Below, one piece after another: positions 32,966-45,539 of a stretch of 64,000 nt of DNA. Each line of letters starts with the position of its first letter. Within the stretch, counting starts at the first letter, position 1. This DNA comes from Monosporascus cannonballus (Eukaryota; Ascomycota; Sordariomycetes; Xylariales). The notes beneath the pieces were generated by a model. The model had not been told where the DNA came from. It did no database searches and saw only the letters and a list, made by a program, of their open reading frames with translations. The stretch lies in NCBI GenBank assembly GCA_004154925.1, contig QJNS01000299.1:20410-84409 (forward strand), read 5' to 3'. The position numbers were made by a program, and so were the translations under genes.

Positions 32966-34540
32966 CTACGGTTTAGAAGAACAAAAACGACTCCAACTCC
33001 GTATCCAGGCCCCGTACACCCAGGAAAGGACGGGCGCGGGCGCCATGACGAGGCTCAGCGGAGCCAGCACGGACGACGCCCAGGCGATGCCGAGCTGGTC
33101 GTACATCTTGTCGGCGAAGAGCGGGAACGACGACGCCACGAGGCTGCGCACGACGACGTGCGCGGACATGGCCGAGTTGGCGTCACCCGCCTGCCCGTAC
33201 ACGTCGACCACGTACGTGATGCCCGCGACGAAGATCAGCTGCAGTCCACAGCCCACAAAGTAACCGGAAACCACCTGGGACGCCCGGTGCGCTCTCCCGG
33301 ACCACCCGAACCACAGCAGCGCGGGCGGCAGCACGGCGGCGCCAAGCACCATGGGCGGCAGCCGCCACTCCGGCTCCGGCTTCCCGCGGGTTTTCGTGGC
33401 TTCCGTCCTCGTCCTGTACCACGTCAGCGCGAACGCGGAGCACAGGGCGCAGGCCGAGGCTACGCCGAGCGCGACGGCGAGGAACGGCAGCTGGCTCGCC
33501 TCGGCGGACCAGCCGCGCCGCCGGTACGCGCGCGGGAAGGCCTGGAACGCGAGGTACAGCGTGCCGTAGACGAGCATGGGGTAGGCGGTGAAGACGACGA
33601 GGACGGGTTCCGTGACGAAAATGCGTGCGGGCTTCGCGAGGTACCGGCGCGCGATGTCGCCGACCTCGCGGGGTTTCTCCTCGGACCGCGCGTGCAGCGC
33701 CCAGTTGCGCGTCTCGAGGCGTAGCCGCCGCGCCCGGCGCTCCAGGATTCGCGCCGAGGAGGACTCGGGAACTCCGATGACGAGCATAAGAAACAAAACC
33801 CCTGCGATTATCAACGTGACCCATGCCGTCCAGGCCCAGCCGGCGCCAGGGTTGCGGGTCAGGTATGCGCCGGCGATGGGGGCCGCCGTGGCCCCGAGAT
33901 TGATGCAGGTCGAGGAGATCGCCATGGCGACGCCGCGGGGCGTCGGCTCGTACAGCTCGTAGTACATGCCGGAGATGACGGCGTAGGAGCCGCTGCCGAA
34001 GGCGCCGGCAAGGAAGCGGCCGACGAGCACGGTCCACACGTTCCCGCCCAGCGCGACGGGCAGCTGGGACGCGCCGAGCCCGAGCGTGGCTACGGCAAAG
34101 GGGATCAGGTGGCCGAAGACCTCGGACAGCGGCCCGAACAGGACCGGGCCCGCGGCCAGCCCCAGGATCCAGAGCGTCACGCCGAGCTGCGCGGCGGCGA
34201 CCGCCGTGGCGGGCGCGAAGACGCTGGACCCGAAGGACACGGTCAGGATCACCGAGGACGTGACGGCGGTGAAGAAGAGCTTCTTTGGGGCGCTCCAGTT
34301 CCGGGGACACTCAGGGTCGTCTGGCCCGTCCCAGCCGACGACGTTGGGGTCATCATCGTACCGCGACCGGTCCTTCTCACTCAGCTTCTTGGTAATCTGG
34401 GCGAGACGTTCGATGTGGGGGCATCCGTCGTCGTTGTTCATATCCGCTCCTCTGATGCTGGGAGCAGCGGTGGAGGCGACGCTGGCGAATAACGCAGTGT
34501 CGCCAGCGAGTGTTGTGGCTATCGACGCGGGTGTATTCAT
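32966..34540 (-). CDS. MFS transporter, DHA1 (drug:H+ antiporter) type
   Basis: 524 aa, single exon, 12 predicted membrane spans in two halves around a basic central loop (RRARRLRLETRNWALHARSE). The N-terminal cytosolic region ends with DDDPNVVGWDGPDDPECPRN, the hallmark lead-in of fungal DHA1 transporters (Tpo1/Flu1-like), just before TM1. Motif A-like GPLSEVFGH follows TM2, and GSGSYAVISGMYYELYEPTP with RGVAMAIS corresponds to the motif C region of TM5. Such carriers sit in the plasma membrane and export polyamines, azoles, cycloheximide or secondary metabolites in exchange for protons; the substrate here cannot be told. Its 3' end converges on the Cys-rich orphan. A clean TATA box lies ~75 nt upstream of the ATG. 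An alternative start is the in-frame Met 34 (MNNDDGCPH). Confidence 0.9.
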   Translation of the reverse strand: MNTPASIATTLAGDTALFASVASTAAPSIRGADMNNDDGCPHIERLAQITKKLSEKDRSRYDDDPNVVGWDGPDDPECPRNWSAPKKLFFTAVTSSVILTVSFGSSVFAPATAVAAAQLGVTLWILGLAAGPVLFGPLSEVFGHLIPFAVATLGLGASQLPVALGGNVWTVLVGRFLAGAFGSGSYAVISGMYYELYEPTPRGVAMAISSTCINLGATAAPIAGAYLTRNPGAGWAWTAWVTLIIAGVLFLMLVIGVPESSSARILERRARRLRLETRNWALHARSEEKPREVGDIARRYLAKPARIFVTEPVLVVFTAYPMLVYGTLYLAFQAFPRAYRRRGWSAEASQLPFLAVALGVASACALCSAFALTWYRTRTEATKTRGKPEPEWRLPPMVLGAAVLPPALLWFGWSGRAHRASQVVSGYFVGCGLQLIFVAGITYVVDVYGQAGDANSAMSAHVVVRSLVASSFPLFADKMYDQLGIAWASSVLAPLSLVMAPAPVLSWVYGAWIRSWSRFCSSKP

Positions 34541-34612
34541 GGCGAATAGATTAAACTCGGCGGATTAGCTCATGATGTGCGCCTCAGCCTTCTGTACCGC
34601 AGTGCCGGACAC

Positions 34613-34619
34613 TTTTATA
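34613..34619 (-). promoter_or_regulatory. TATA box of the MFS transporter
   Basis: TATAAAA on the minus strand, 73-79 nt upstream of the start codon, which is a typical position for an inducible fungal gene. Confidence 0.55.
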
Positions 34620-35707
34620 CTCAGCGCGAGCCATCGAATCTCGGGATGGTTCGACTAGGAGAACCGCCCAGAGCCTCATGCCACGTGGCTCTGCTTGGAA
34701 ATTCTGACCTGTTGCGGCGGAGCAGACCCGACATCTTGGATAGCTTGTCAATCTTAAAAGTTGACTAGCAGGAGCATGGCCATGGCATGGGCGAGAAGAG
34801 CCGCAATGAGCTCGTAATCCAACAGGCATCCTGGTCTGTCACGCCATTGCACGACGTCATGTCAAGGGTTAATCGAAAATTCCTGATACGGGCCGAAAGC
34901 TCCACTGAGGTATCGGTGAAGAGTGGGCCGGGCAAGGGGCTCGGGCTCTCTTCTTGCGGGCTCCGGCCGCTGCCGATGGACTCCGGTAACGGGAGATCAT
35001 GTGCTGATTCTCAGGTTACCGTTCAACTGAGAAACATTGGCAGTCACTTGTCCTTATCAAGGGAAGCGAAGTGTTCATCATATGCAGCGACAGTATCATT
35101 GTAGGGAATCCGTCTCCTAGCGGTCCTCAGCCACATAAAGCCCCTTATTACGTGGAATCTACCATCAACGTCTGCCCCCTTTTCTCGTCTTCTGGAATTA
35201 CTAGGTCGATCCCAAGTTCTTGCTCTGATCCTGAGATTAGCGTAGTTAACAAGAATAGTGAGAGTTGTCACCTATCCAGCCTTGGTCTTCTGCGGGGGGC
35301 TCAGCTTGCAGTCGCGGGTCTAGGCCTATGGAAAGCACCGTACATCACAAGCGCATTGTGTGCGAATCTGAGGTCCGTTCAATCGACAATCCACATTTTC
35401 GCGAATATGATGCCGATGGGATTCTTTGACAACAGGGACTTGCTAGTCCAAAAACCGTGAGGTAGTCTTTTATATCCAATAACCTCAGCCACGGTATCAC
35501 CAACGCTCTGTTGCTAGCGATCATAATATGAAGTTATTAATAAGGGTTTTATAAATAACGGAAGAGCTCAACGATACGGCCGCTATTGTAAAATTAAAAT
35601 ATATATAATTAATATTACTATAGTATTCATATAATTTAAATAATAATACATCCATTAATATTTAAACAATTCTTTTCGTATATAAAAGTCATAAATTATT
35701 ATATTAA
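34620..35707. other. Intergenic, becoming AT-rich towards the transposon island
   Basis: 34.6-35.5 kb has normal composition and no supported gene. From about 35530 the sequence is AT-rich and looks RIP-damaged even though it lies outside the Harbinger boundary, so it is probably the remnant of an older repeat. Confidence 0.5.
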
Positions 35708-35733
35708 GGTGGTGTTCGGGGCACTTCAACAAC
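35708..35733 (+). repeat. Left terminal inverted repeat of the Harbinger element
   Basis: It begins GGTGGTGTTCGGGGCACTTC. From the fifth base it matches the reverse complement of 46875-46900 exactly. Confidence 0.85.
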
Positions 35734-36731
35734 TGATATTTATGGCCTGTGCCAACCCTGTCAATCAGCAAGACGCTAACGAATTTGCTGATGCTGATTT
35801 CTCCACTGTTTTGAGTTTCGCTTCAGTCGGCTGATTTTAACGAACGGGCTTCGGCTCCAATTAGCCCTGTTGCTTCGTGATGTAGCTGAATCGTTACCGT
35901 TTTTTGATATATATAATGTTGAATATAGTATTGACACCTTTACCTAACGGAATATGACGTATTCGAAAAAGAATCGAGGGTATGTTAACTGGGAGAGCGT
36001 CGACTCGTTCGGAGGACGAAGGATATTAAAGAATATTTGTAAGATAGCTTAATTTCCTATATAAAATTAACGGTTAGTACTAAAACCTTCCAGAATTCGG
36101 AGTTTTCGCGAAAAAAACGATACCTTATTCTTAATATAATTATTATTCCATTAACGCAAGCTAAGGCAGAAAACCTTCCGGGCTTATCGATCACTGTTTG
36201 CACTCGATAATATTATATTGAAACTGCTAGAGTTCCTGTCGATCCTGAACTTTCCTAAACGAGCCAGGGGCCGAACTTAACCGAAAGCAGCAGTTAGCTG
36301 CAGGCGCATTATTTGTAAATCTCGTATAAAATGATAATATTTTTTAAGTTATATCAAAAATAGATTAATAAAGGATTTAATATTTCGAATTATGGAATTA
36401 AGAAATGCGGTTATCAAGTTATAACTGATAAGTTAAACGCGTAAGGGATTTCCGTAACGAAAAGGTAAGTAAAAAATAAATATAATTATTTTTAAAAAAG
36501 ATTTAAATATGGCTTGCGTTAAAAAAAATAAGTAATTTCGGCTGAAATAAAAATCTTTAGATTTTTACGGCTAAATCCGAAGTATAGAAAAACTACTTAA
36601 AGGTTAATAATATTTCCCATATTAGATTATATAGTAATAATTAACCGTTACCTAAATATATCCCGAAATAAGGGCTTTTTAGTATAAAGTCTTAAAGTAC
36701 GTTAAGTTTTGCAAAGCTGTATTCGGGCCTT

Positions 36732-36736
36732 CCGTT
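36732..36736. repeat. Target-site duplication CCGTT, left copy of the Gypsy insertion
   Basis: Identical to 43958-43962. A 5-bp duplication is standard for Ty3/Gypsy integrases. Confidence 0.85.
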
Positions 36737-37163
36737 TGTTACAGGAACAGGGGTTCCTGTCTTAAGGGAGTTGGCCCTTGGGCCTGTCACGGGTAAGCCA
36801 CAGCTAAACCCCGGCCCTGAACCCTTGGTTTCAGGACATGGAGGGCAGTGATCTAAGTAATTTGGATGATCTGACCAGATTACATAAATCATATAGATTT
36901 ACGATATATTCACTTTAGGAATTAGGATATATAATAAGTCGGTTTTTCATATAAATAGCATTTACTTAATTTCGCTTTTTAGCTATTAATCTAAGCTTTT
37001 AATTAAAGGTAATTATATCGTTTTTTAATTAAGGGGAAAATACCTAAAATCTTTTTAACGAATATACCCCTAAATCCTTCCTTGCCTTATTATTACTTGC
37101 AAATTAAGATTTTTTTCGGATTTTACTTATATCTCCCGGTAGACGTATAATAGGTTCGTTATA
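36737..37163 (+). repeat. 5' LTR of the Gypsy element
   Basis: 427 bp, starts TGTTACAGGAACAGGGG and ends TTCGTTATA. It aligns end to end with the 3' LTR; differences are overwhelmingly C/T and G/A transitions. Confidence 0.9.
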
Positions 37164-37399
37164 TTTTGATAACTTTTTAATTAATAAACGACGAATAATT
37201 TACCGCCTAATTAGGGCATGAACTTTTTTAAATTTAATGCAAACGATAATATAGGACGATATTTAGAAGATAAATAATATATTCGACCCTTATTACCAGT
37301 AACCGGATTAAATAATTTACCCTTTATTAAAAAAAATTTCCAGTTAATCGATAATATAGCCTTTATTACCCGATCCCAGGGAAAGTTTTCCTTTTAACC

Positions 37400-40300
37400 C
37401 TAATAACAGCCTTTACTTAAAGAAATAATAAAGGTATAAGATTCGGAAGTTAGCGAAGCCGAAAAGCAAATTAAAAAAAAGTATCCTATTGGAAATTAAA
37501 AAGGCAAAAGAATTGGGAAAGGATACCTTTCAGAAAGACGAACGTATACCAAGAAAAAAAAACCTACGGTTGACGAAAAACTGTTTATTTTGATAACGGA
37601 ATTGCGCGCGTTTAAAAAAGAAAATATTAAATTTACGCGATAATAATAGGAATAACGAAAATCCTTAATTCTGCCACTATTTGGCGTAAATTAATTACGA
37701 AAAGGAATTATTTTACCACTTAGTTACCATAGGATGCCAAAAGTTAAGGGTTACAAACTAACCTCCCTTAAGCCCTATAACGGAATTACAGATATAAAAG
37801 GATTTCTAATTTAAGCTAGATTTTATCTTAAATTTTACGAAAATTCTTTAATAGAGAATTATTAAAAGGTAATGGCTATTTCTTAATTACTTGCTGAAAA
37901 AAAATTTTTATAATTCGAACTTATTATAAAAAATTATTTACAAAATTACCTAAATAACTTTACGGATACGATTAACTATATTTTTAGCAAATACGCTTAC
38001 TTTAAAAAAAATGCAAACATTATTCGGAAACCCGGATAAGGAATAACATATAATTAAATAATTTTATTTCTTCCGACAGATAAAATTAGCCGCCAAATAT
38101 ATAACAGAATTTAATCGCCTGGTAGCTATTTCCAATTTACCCGAAAATGCATTATTTTATCTTTATTATAATAGCTTAAAGCCCTAAATTAAGGACAAAT
38201 TATACATAATACCTAAAACGGGATCTTTCGCAAAATATACCGACATAGTTATAATAGCCGATAAACGAACTTTTAACTGGTTCCTTAAGAAAAAAAAAAC
38301 TAATAAATAAATTAAAGATAAAAGCTTTAACAGCCGACCCAAAAAAGATAAAGGCAGGAACCAGAAAAAAACAAACTTTGCTTTAAGAAAGCCCAAAAAA
38401 AATAAGTCCAAAATGGAATATTTTAACTGTAGCAAAAAAGGATATTTTAAGAACGAATATCGTTCGCCTCCTAAAAGGAACTCTAAAAAAAAAGGAATTC
38501 CTTAACCCCAAAAAAAAGCCAAAACAATTAAGCAAAAAATAGATAATAAGGCAAAAAAAAAGGAAAAAAAATTAGTTTAACTTTTTCCCAGCCAGAATTC
38601 ATTATTACCACAATTACCTAAATTTAGAACGACATCCCAAAATACGAAAATTATCCCACTTACCAAAACTTTAAAATTAAAACCTATAAGTATTACCCAG
38701 GACAAACGGTTTCCAGGATAATTATTAAGCTAAAATACTAATATTATCTTAACGCACAACGATACGGGGTACATAAAGCAAACGGTTAATTTCGGCCAAA
38801 TTTTAATAATTATAAATAATTATCCTTAAAGCTTTATAAGCTCCTAAAATATACCATATACTTAAAAACTGCGATTAACCTATATAACTTACTGCACTTT
38901 TTAACATATTACTTAAATAATTACCTTATCTATTTTCGAATTAAAAAAAATAATAATTACTGGCCCGGATAAAGTAAAAATACCCCAACCGAACCCAATA
39001 ACGAATATCGTTGCACAAAAACCTTCCGTTAGCCAAAATACCTTAAGTCCTATTACTTACATCCCGAATTAAAACGAAACCAAAAAATAATATCGTAAGA
39101 ATACTTATATTACACCATAACGTTTTACGTTTAGCATAAGCTCCTAAATATGGGAACACCTTTTAAGGAAATTTACGCCTCCGACCTTATAATTCGCAAT
39201 AAATAAAGCCTAAGAATAAGCCTAAAAAAAACCGATATCCCTAAATACCAGTACGGCAAAAAAACGTAATTCAAATGTCAAAACGATTAATACGTTAAAC
39301 ATATTATCCGAAAAGTACGAAAATAAAAACTTTTATAAATCGGACAATGTTAGAAATCAAAAAATTACAAAGGCCCTTAAAACTAAGGCATCGAGGAACC
39401 CCGATTTATAAAACCTTATATAAAATAATTAAAAACATACGTAATCAAATTAAGATCCCCTTAAAATATAAGGATAAAATACTTAAAACCATAATCGACT
39501 CAGGAATAAAAAATAATTTTATTTTTCCCGTAACGGCAGAAAAATATTAAGTCCCCTAAAAATATAAATTAAAATCCTATAAATTACGCACCGTTAACGG
39601 AAACTTATTTACTTACGATAATAAATGAATTTTTAAGGAAATAAAAAAACTTTTTATGCAAATTTAAAAGTACCAGGAATATATCTTTCTGGATATCGCG
39701 GATATTTTTAAGTACGACATTATCCTGAGAATACCATAATTCCGTTTTAGCAATTTATATATTAACTGGAAAAAACGGACTTTTTCGTAAAAAGAAAAAT
39801 CCAGAAAATCCTAGAAAAACAATTAAAAAATTTGCTATATTATTAAGGAAGTACGAATTCTAAATCAAACCTCGATAATACTCTCGAAATATTAAGGATT
39901 TAAAAAATTATTCAAGGACAAAAAAAATCATAAATTATCTCCTTACGGATAATAGGATTATCGGATCCCGATTAAAAAAGGATATCACCTTAAACTTTAC
40001 AAAATTTATTACATAAATCCAGAAAAATCTAAGGCCTTATAAAAAAGCATCCAACTTAATTTAAAAAAAATATATCCAACCCTTTAATTTACCCGCTAAA
40101 TACCCCGTTCTTATAATTTTTAAAACAAAAAATAATAAGCAAAAAATCGATAAAAACAAAAACCCCATTTATCGAAAAATAATCGATTACAAACAGCTAA
40201 ACGATATTACAATTAAAAATAAATATCCCTTAATCTTTATAAATACCCTAAAAAAATATTAACAAAACTTAATAATTTACAGCACTTAATTTTCAAAATA

Positions 40301-42830
40301 ATTATTATTGCATTAAAATAACCAAGGGAAAAAAATGGAAAACAATATTTAAAATAATATATGGACTTTACGAATACCGAATTATACCCATAGAACTTAC
40401 TAATGCCTCCGCCAATTTTCAAAACTTGGTCATAACCACCCTTCGACAATACCTAGACAAATTCGTATTTGTCTACCTCGACGACATCCTCATCTATTCG
40501 GAAACCTTAAAAAAACATAAAAAACATATGGCTTAAATGCTTAAAACATTAAACGAAGCAAATATTCGAATCAACCCAGCAAAAAATATATAACATATTT
40601 AGATGTTCGACTTTTTAAGATACATTCTTACCCCCGGATAAATCCAGATTTAACGTTCCAAAATAAAAACAATTAAAAACTAACCCATCCCTAATAAGGT
40701 AACTATTATAAATATCCGACAGATCTTAAGATTTACGGATTACGTACGTAATTTTATTAAGGAATATAAAGATATAATTAAACCATTAACGAAATTTACC
40801 ACCAAGGAATACGTTAAAAAAAATTCGAAATCCCAAAAGATGCAAAAAATGCTTTTCAAACTTTAAAAAACGCAATTACCAAAGGACCCATTATACGGTT
40901 ACCCAACCTAAACAAAAAAAAAACGTCTAAAAACCGATATTTCGGATTACGCACTAAATGCCGTCCTAAAACAGCTAAAAAATAATAATAAATAATATTT
41001 AGTAACATATTACTCCAAAATATTTCGAAATGCAAAACTCAAATACCTAATTTATAATAAAAAACTATTAATAATTATTAATGCTTTTAAGAAATAAAAA
41101 CTATTCCTTAATAAAACCAAAAAACCTTTCGATATTTATTCAAATTACAAAAACCTTACTTAATTCATGAAAACACAAGAACTAAACAAACGACATAAAA
41201 AATAAATAATCTTTTTATTAAAATTCAATTTTAAAATATACCACATCAAAGGGAAAAAAAACATCTAAGCGGATATCCTTAATCGTAAAGGTAACTATAA
41301 CATTAATAACCCCAAAAGAAGCTTGCAAATACTACGGTCCAATAAAGACGGAACCATATAATTATGTAAAATATTAAAAAAACCAACCCCAGAATTTTTA
41401 ACACAATTCCGAAATTCCTACAACCCAAAAAAGCAAAAAAAGGTCCAGCAATTAAAAGAACAGCCTAAGAACCAACTGCTATACTATGGCAAAATCTATG
41501 TTCCAAAAAACCAGCAAAAGCAATTCGTAAAAGAATTCTACGAGAACCCGTTATATGGATATTAAGGAATCTTTAAAACTATTAGACGGCTATAAAAAAA
41601 GTACGATTTCCCTGAATTACGCCAAATAGTAATAATAATTATTAAAAATTACAATATTTACAATAAAACGAAAATAATACGCCATAAACCCTATGGATTA
41701 TTGCAACTTATTAATATTCCTAACAAAACATGGAATACCATAACTTGGAATTTTATTATTAATTTTCCTCCATTTAAAAATCCCGTTATTAAAATCGAAT
41801 ACGACAGAATATAAATAATTATTAATAGATTTACCAAGTATAAGTATTTCTTACCTTTCAAATAAAACGCAATAACAAAATAATTAACCTATATTTTTAT
41901 CAAAAACTATTTAAACAAATATAATATACCAGAAAAAATTTTCTTTAATAAAGATAAATTTTTTACTTTCAAGTTCGGCACCAGTTTCTTCAAATAAATA
42001 AATGCTAAACTTAAATTCTTAATTATATATTACCCCCAGATAAATAGCCAGATAAAACGATTTAATTAAACCCTGAAATAATACTTTCGAAATTACGTTA
42101 ATTACTAACAGGATAACTGGGTAAAGCTTTTACCATTGGCATAAATGGCCTATAATATTTCGGTCAATAAAAATATGGGCATATCCCTTTATACAGCGGT
42201 ATACGGACATAATACGGAAACCATACGACCAGAACAGCCACTTGCCAAAATATTAAAGATAATAACGGTTATTCCAAAAATAAAAATACTAGTAACAGAA
42301 ATCAAGATAATTCAAGCTTGTTTTTAAAGTGAATTACGATTCCTCCAGCGGAAAATAACGCAATATTATAACAAAAAAAGAATTAAAGGACCAATTTTAG
42401 CGAAAAGAAACAAAATTTACTTACTGCGCCAAAAACAAAACGTAATTTCGAATATCTTACAAATCAAAACAAAAAAACCTAGCAATAAGTTTAATTTTAA
42501 AAAATTTGGCCTATTTAAAGTTAACGAAATTATTTTTAAAATTAACTACCGATTATCGTTACTTAAAAACATAAAAATATATTTTATTTTCCATATTTCC
42601 TTATTTAAATCAGTACCCAAAAATATTCCGCTAAAAACGGATTTGGAATTCGAAAAAAATTTAAATAAATATAAAGTTAAACGAATATTAAATTTTAAAA
42701 TAATTAAAAACAAAATCCAATACCTAATTAAATAAGAAAAATACTTACATAAAGAAAATATTTGAGAATTACTTAACCACTTAACGAATACGATGGATCT
42801 GGTTAAGACGTTTTACCGCCAGAATCCTAA
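37400..42830 (+). pseudogene. Degenerate Gypsy gag-pol
   Basis: Recognisable but stop-ridden remnants in family order. Gag ends in a zinc knuckle at ~38412-38474 (FNCSKKGYFKNEYRSPP, with one Cys and the His altered to Tyr). A DSG protease site lies near 39490. Reverse transcriptase keeps FVYLDDILIYSE at ~40465-40505. RNase H (DISDYALNAVL...) is near 40935-40980. Integrase covers 41500-42290, including HKPYG and a decayed YHPQTDGQ region. A C-terminal chromodomain (YKVKRILNFK...) lies at ~42665-42830 with its conserved Trp replaced by a stop. In living relatives the chromodomain steers integration into heterochromatin. TGG-to-stop and CAA-to-TAA changes are the main cause of the stops. Confidence 0.85.
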
Positions 42831-43515
42831 CCGATTATTTTTAGCGCGGCCAAGGTCGCAGGCGACAACAATCCCCCGTTTAAATCCACCTTTACGGCGT
42901 TCCAGTCGAAAAAAGTAAACGCTTTTACTATAGCATCTATTTCGGAAGCAAACTACGTTTACTTTATATTTATGCGACGTTATTTTTTTTTCAACCTTTC
43001 CTATTTTTCCAATTAATCCAATTTATACCTTTTTTTTAAAAATAACGAAGGCCTTTTTATGTAAAATATTTTATTAAAAACGCAGGCGTTTTATCTGATT
43101 AATTAATTCTTTTGTTTTCTTTTTAGCAATCTCCTAATACGTAAATAAGGTATCCTCCGTCTTTTACTGCTTTTTTTACAAACGCTTCCGTTTCTCCTTA
43201 ATTTTCACTAAAAAATTCATATTTAATACGTTATAGGATAAACGTTAATAACGGGTATAATAATTACAACTTGGGAACTTTTTAATAAAGAAATAATCAA
43301 ACTCCTTATAACGGATGTAATTCGAATAAGCGATAATTTTCGACCTAAACTTTTTAATATAATTTGCATAATTATTACGTATTTCGCGTTAATTTAATCG
43401 CGGTTTTTTTTTAAATATAACTTATTATAATAAAAATTAATTAGAATATCTTTAAATCTTTTCAAAAAATCCGAGATAACGATTTACGGTTCTTATCTTT
43501 AGGACAAAGATCCTT

Positions 43516-43530
43516 AAAAAAGGGAAATGG
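43516..43530 (+). other. Polypurine tract of the Gypsy element
   Basis: Fifteen bases, AAAAAAGGGAAATGG, almost entirely purine and directly abutting the 3' LTR, where the plus-strand primer is expected. Confidence 0.65.
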
Positions 43531-43957
43531 TATTATAAAAATAAAGGTTCCTATCTTAAGGGAGTTGGCCCTTAGACCTGTTACGGGTAAGCCACGGCTA
43601 AACCCCGGCCCTAAACCCTTAACTTCAGAATATAAAAAGCAATAATCTAAATAATTTGGATAATCTAACCAAATTACATAAATTATATAAATCTACGATA
43701 TACTTATTTTAGGAATTAGGATATATAATAAATCGGTTTTTTATATAAATAATACCTACTTAGTTTCGCTCCTTAATTATTAATCTAAGCTTTTAATCAA
43801 AGGTAATTATATCGTTCTTTAATTAAGGGGAAAGTACCTGAAATCTCTTTAACGAACATACCCCTAAATCCTTCCTCGCCCTATTGTTACCTGCAAATCA
43901 AGACCTTTTTCGGACTTTGCTCATACCTCCCGGTGGACGTATGACAAGTTCGTTACA
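43531..43957 (+). repeat. 3' LTR of the Gypsy element
   Basis: 427 bp, same length as the 5' LTR, ends TTCGTTACA and is followed by CCGTT. Confidence 0.9.
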
Positions 43958-43962
43958 CCGTT
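43958..43962. repeat. Target-site duplication CCGTT, right copy of the Gypsy insertion
   Basis: Matches 36732-36736. Confidence 0.85.
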
Positions 43963-44345
43963 AAAGCTAAAGGCAAATTAACTATTGGCCTTAAAAAGAA
44001 TGTTAGTACTGTTATTCGCTCCGTTCAAAAGGTATTATAAGCTTTTTTTTAGCAGAAATCGGCTACCGGCGAGGAAAGGGATGGCTCCGTCGAAAAGGCC
44101 GAGGATATCTTCGTATTACAGCAGGTACGCGCCCGTTTTCGCAAACGCCTTGCTAACGATTCAGAAACGTAGCGTAAAAACAAAAAACCTAAAGAATATA
44201 ATAATTCGTTGGTAAAAAAGAGCCTCGAATAAGTCGTTAAAGCGATAATTCGCAATAAAAAGCTAGCCCAAAATACGGAATTAAATATAAAGCAGGTTTT
44301 TGGGATTTTTAATAATACTTATACCGATTAATTTAGCGATAATAC

Positions 44346-44767
44346 TGTAACGAACCTGTCATACATCCACCTGGAGGTATGAGCAGTATCCGAAATGGGG
44401 TCTTGATTTGCAGGTAACAATAGGGCGAAGAATGATTCAGTGGTCTGTTCGTTAAAGAGATTTAAAGACTCTTCCCTCAATTAGAGAACGGTGCAGTTGC
44501 CTCTTGATTAAGAGCTTAGATTGATAGCTAAGGAGCGAAACTAAGTAGGTGGCTATCTACATAGGAAACCTGAAGTCTTATACCTTTTTCCATTCTACTG
44601 GTGTGATACTGATCTCTTGGATCTGTTAGATCACCCAGATCACTGTGATCTGTGTGATCGAATAGATCAGTTAGATCACTCTAAGTCACGTGACTTAGAG
44701 TGTGGAGCTTTTCCCTTTTCTGCAGCCCTGGGGCCTCCAGAACGGGTCTACTCGGGGATCCGTAACA
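44346..44767 (-). mobile_element. Solo LTR of a related Gypsy element, inverted
   Basis: 422 bp starting TGTAACGAAC and ending CGTAACA on the plus strand, flanked by AATAC on both sides (44341-44345 and 44768-44772). It aligns in reverse orientation with the LTRs of the full element over the first ~230 bp (GATTTGCAGGTAACAATAGG is shared exactly with the reversed 3' LTR), then diverges. Solo LTRs arise by recombination between the two LTRs of one copy. Composition is near normal, in contrast with the surrounding AT-rich sequence. Confidence 0.88.
44636..44702. repeat. GATC-rich palindromic cluster within the solo LTR
   Basis: An 8-bp-arm hairpin with a 1-nt loop (CAGATCAC T GTGATCTG) at 44636-44652 and a perfect 26-bp palindrome centred on CACGTG at 44677-44702, with several AGATCA repeats between them. 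It lies in the presumed U3 part. Confidence 0.85.
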
Positions 44768-45539
44768 AATACGCTATTTCGCATTATCCGGGCTTAAGTA
44801 CGTAACGACCGCCTTACCACCATATTCCTTAGCTTGAACGATAATTTAAAGCTTTAGTGGCTTAGAAACTTCGAAAAAACTGGGGATACGGATGGCAGGA
44901 ACCGCGCGCGCAACAAAAAAAGGTATTTTATGATAATAACGGAAATATTACGAATTCCTTAAGCACGGAAAATAACGGAAATGATGGAAATAATACGGAT
45001 ATGGAGCTGTAAAGGTATTAAAAATGTTAAAATTGTGGAAATGGTAAAAGTGATAGAAAAAAATAACGTGAAAAAGGGAATTTTTTCTTTAAAATCAGTT
45101 TTTTCTTAGCTAACATATTTTATTATAATATAACACATAAGTTATCCTAGTTTTAAAAGTATTAAATCCTTATACAAAATAAATATATTTCGAACTTAGT
45201 AATCTCTAAGTTATTATAACGAAAAAACTAAAGAACTAATTGAAATACTTTTCGTACTTATTAATTAATTTATTATGCCTTAATATTAAGCCCTTTTTTA
45301 ATTAACTTATAATAATAATAATACTTTTATTCCATTATTTTTGCCTTTAATCCTTTTTGAATTTCTAATATATATCCTATATTCTTTTTGCGATTTTATT
45401 ACGATATCTTACAGTAAGGGAATATATGCCGCTTTGCCTTTTTACGCACATAAAATTATTCGCTTAATTTTTATCGTTAATATAAGTTTCTTTATCCAAT
45501 TCCACGGGCTTATTAAGGTCGATTTCGTTATAATCTAAC

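Larger units (their letters stand above)
36737..43957 (+). mobile_element. Ty3/Gypsy chromovirus LTR retrotransposon, full length, RIP-inactivated
   Basis: 7221 bp bounded by two direct LTRs of exactly 427 bp (36737-37163 and 43531-43957), TG/CA ends (partly mutated to TA) and a CCGTT target duplication. A purine-rich tract (AAAAAAGGGAAATGG) directly precedes the 3' LTR as primer for plus-strand synthesis. The coding order gag, protease, reverse transcriptase, RNase H, integrase, chromodomain is Ty3/Gypsy, chromovirus branch. No domain is free of stops. The insertion lies within the Harbinger element, near its left end. Confidence 0.92.

Noticed and set aside
36692..36892. Minus-strand 66-codon frame in the 5' LTR
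   Set aside because: Non-coding LTR sequence; the frame is a by-product of a GC-richer patch conserved in both LTRs.
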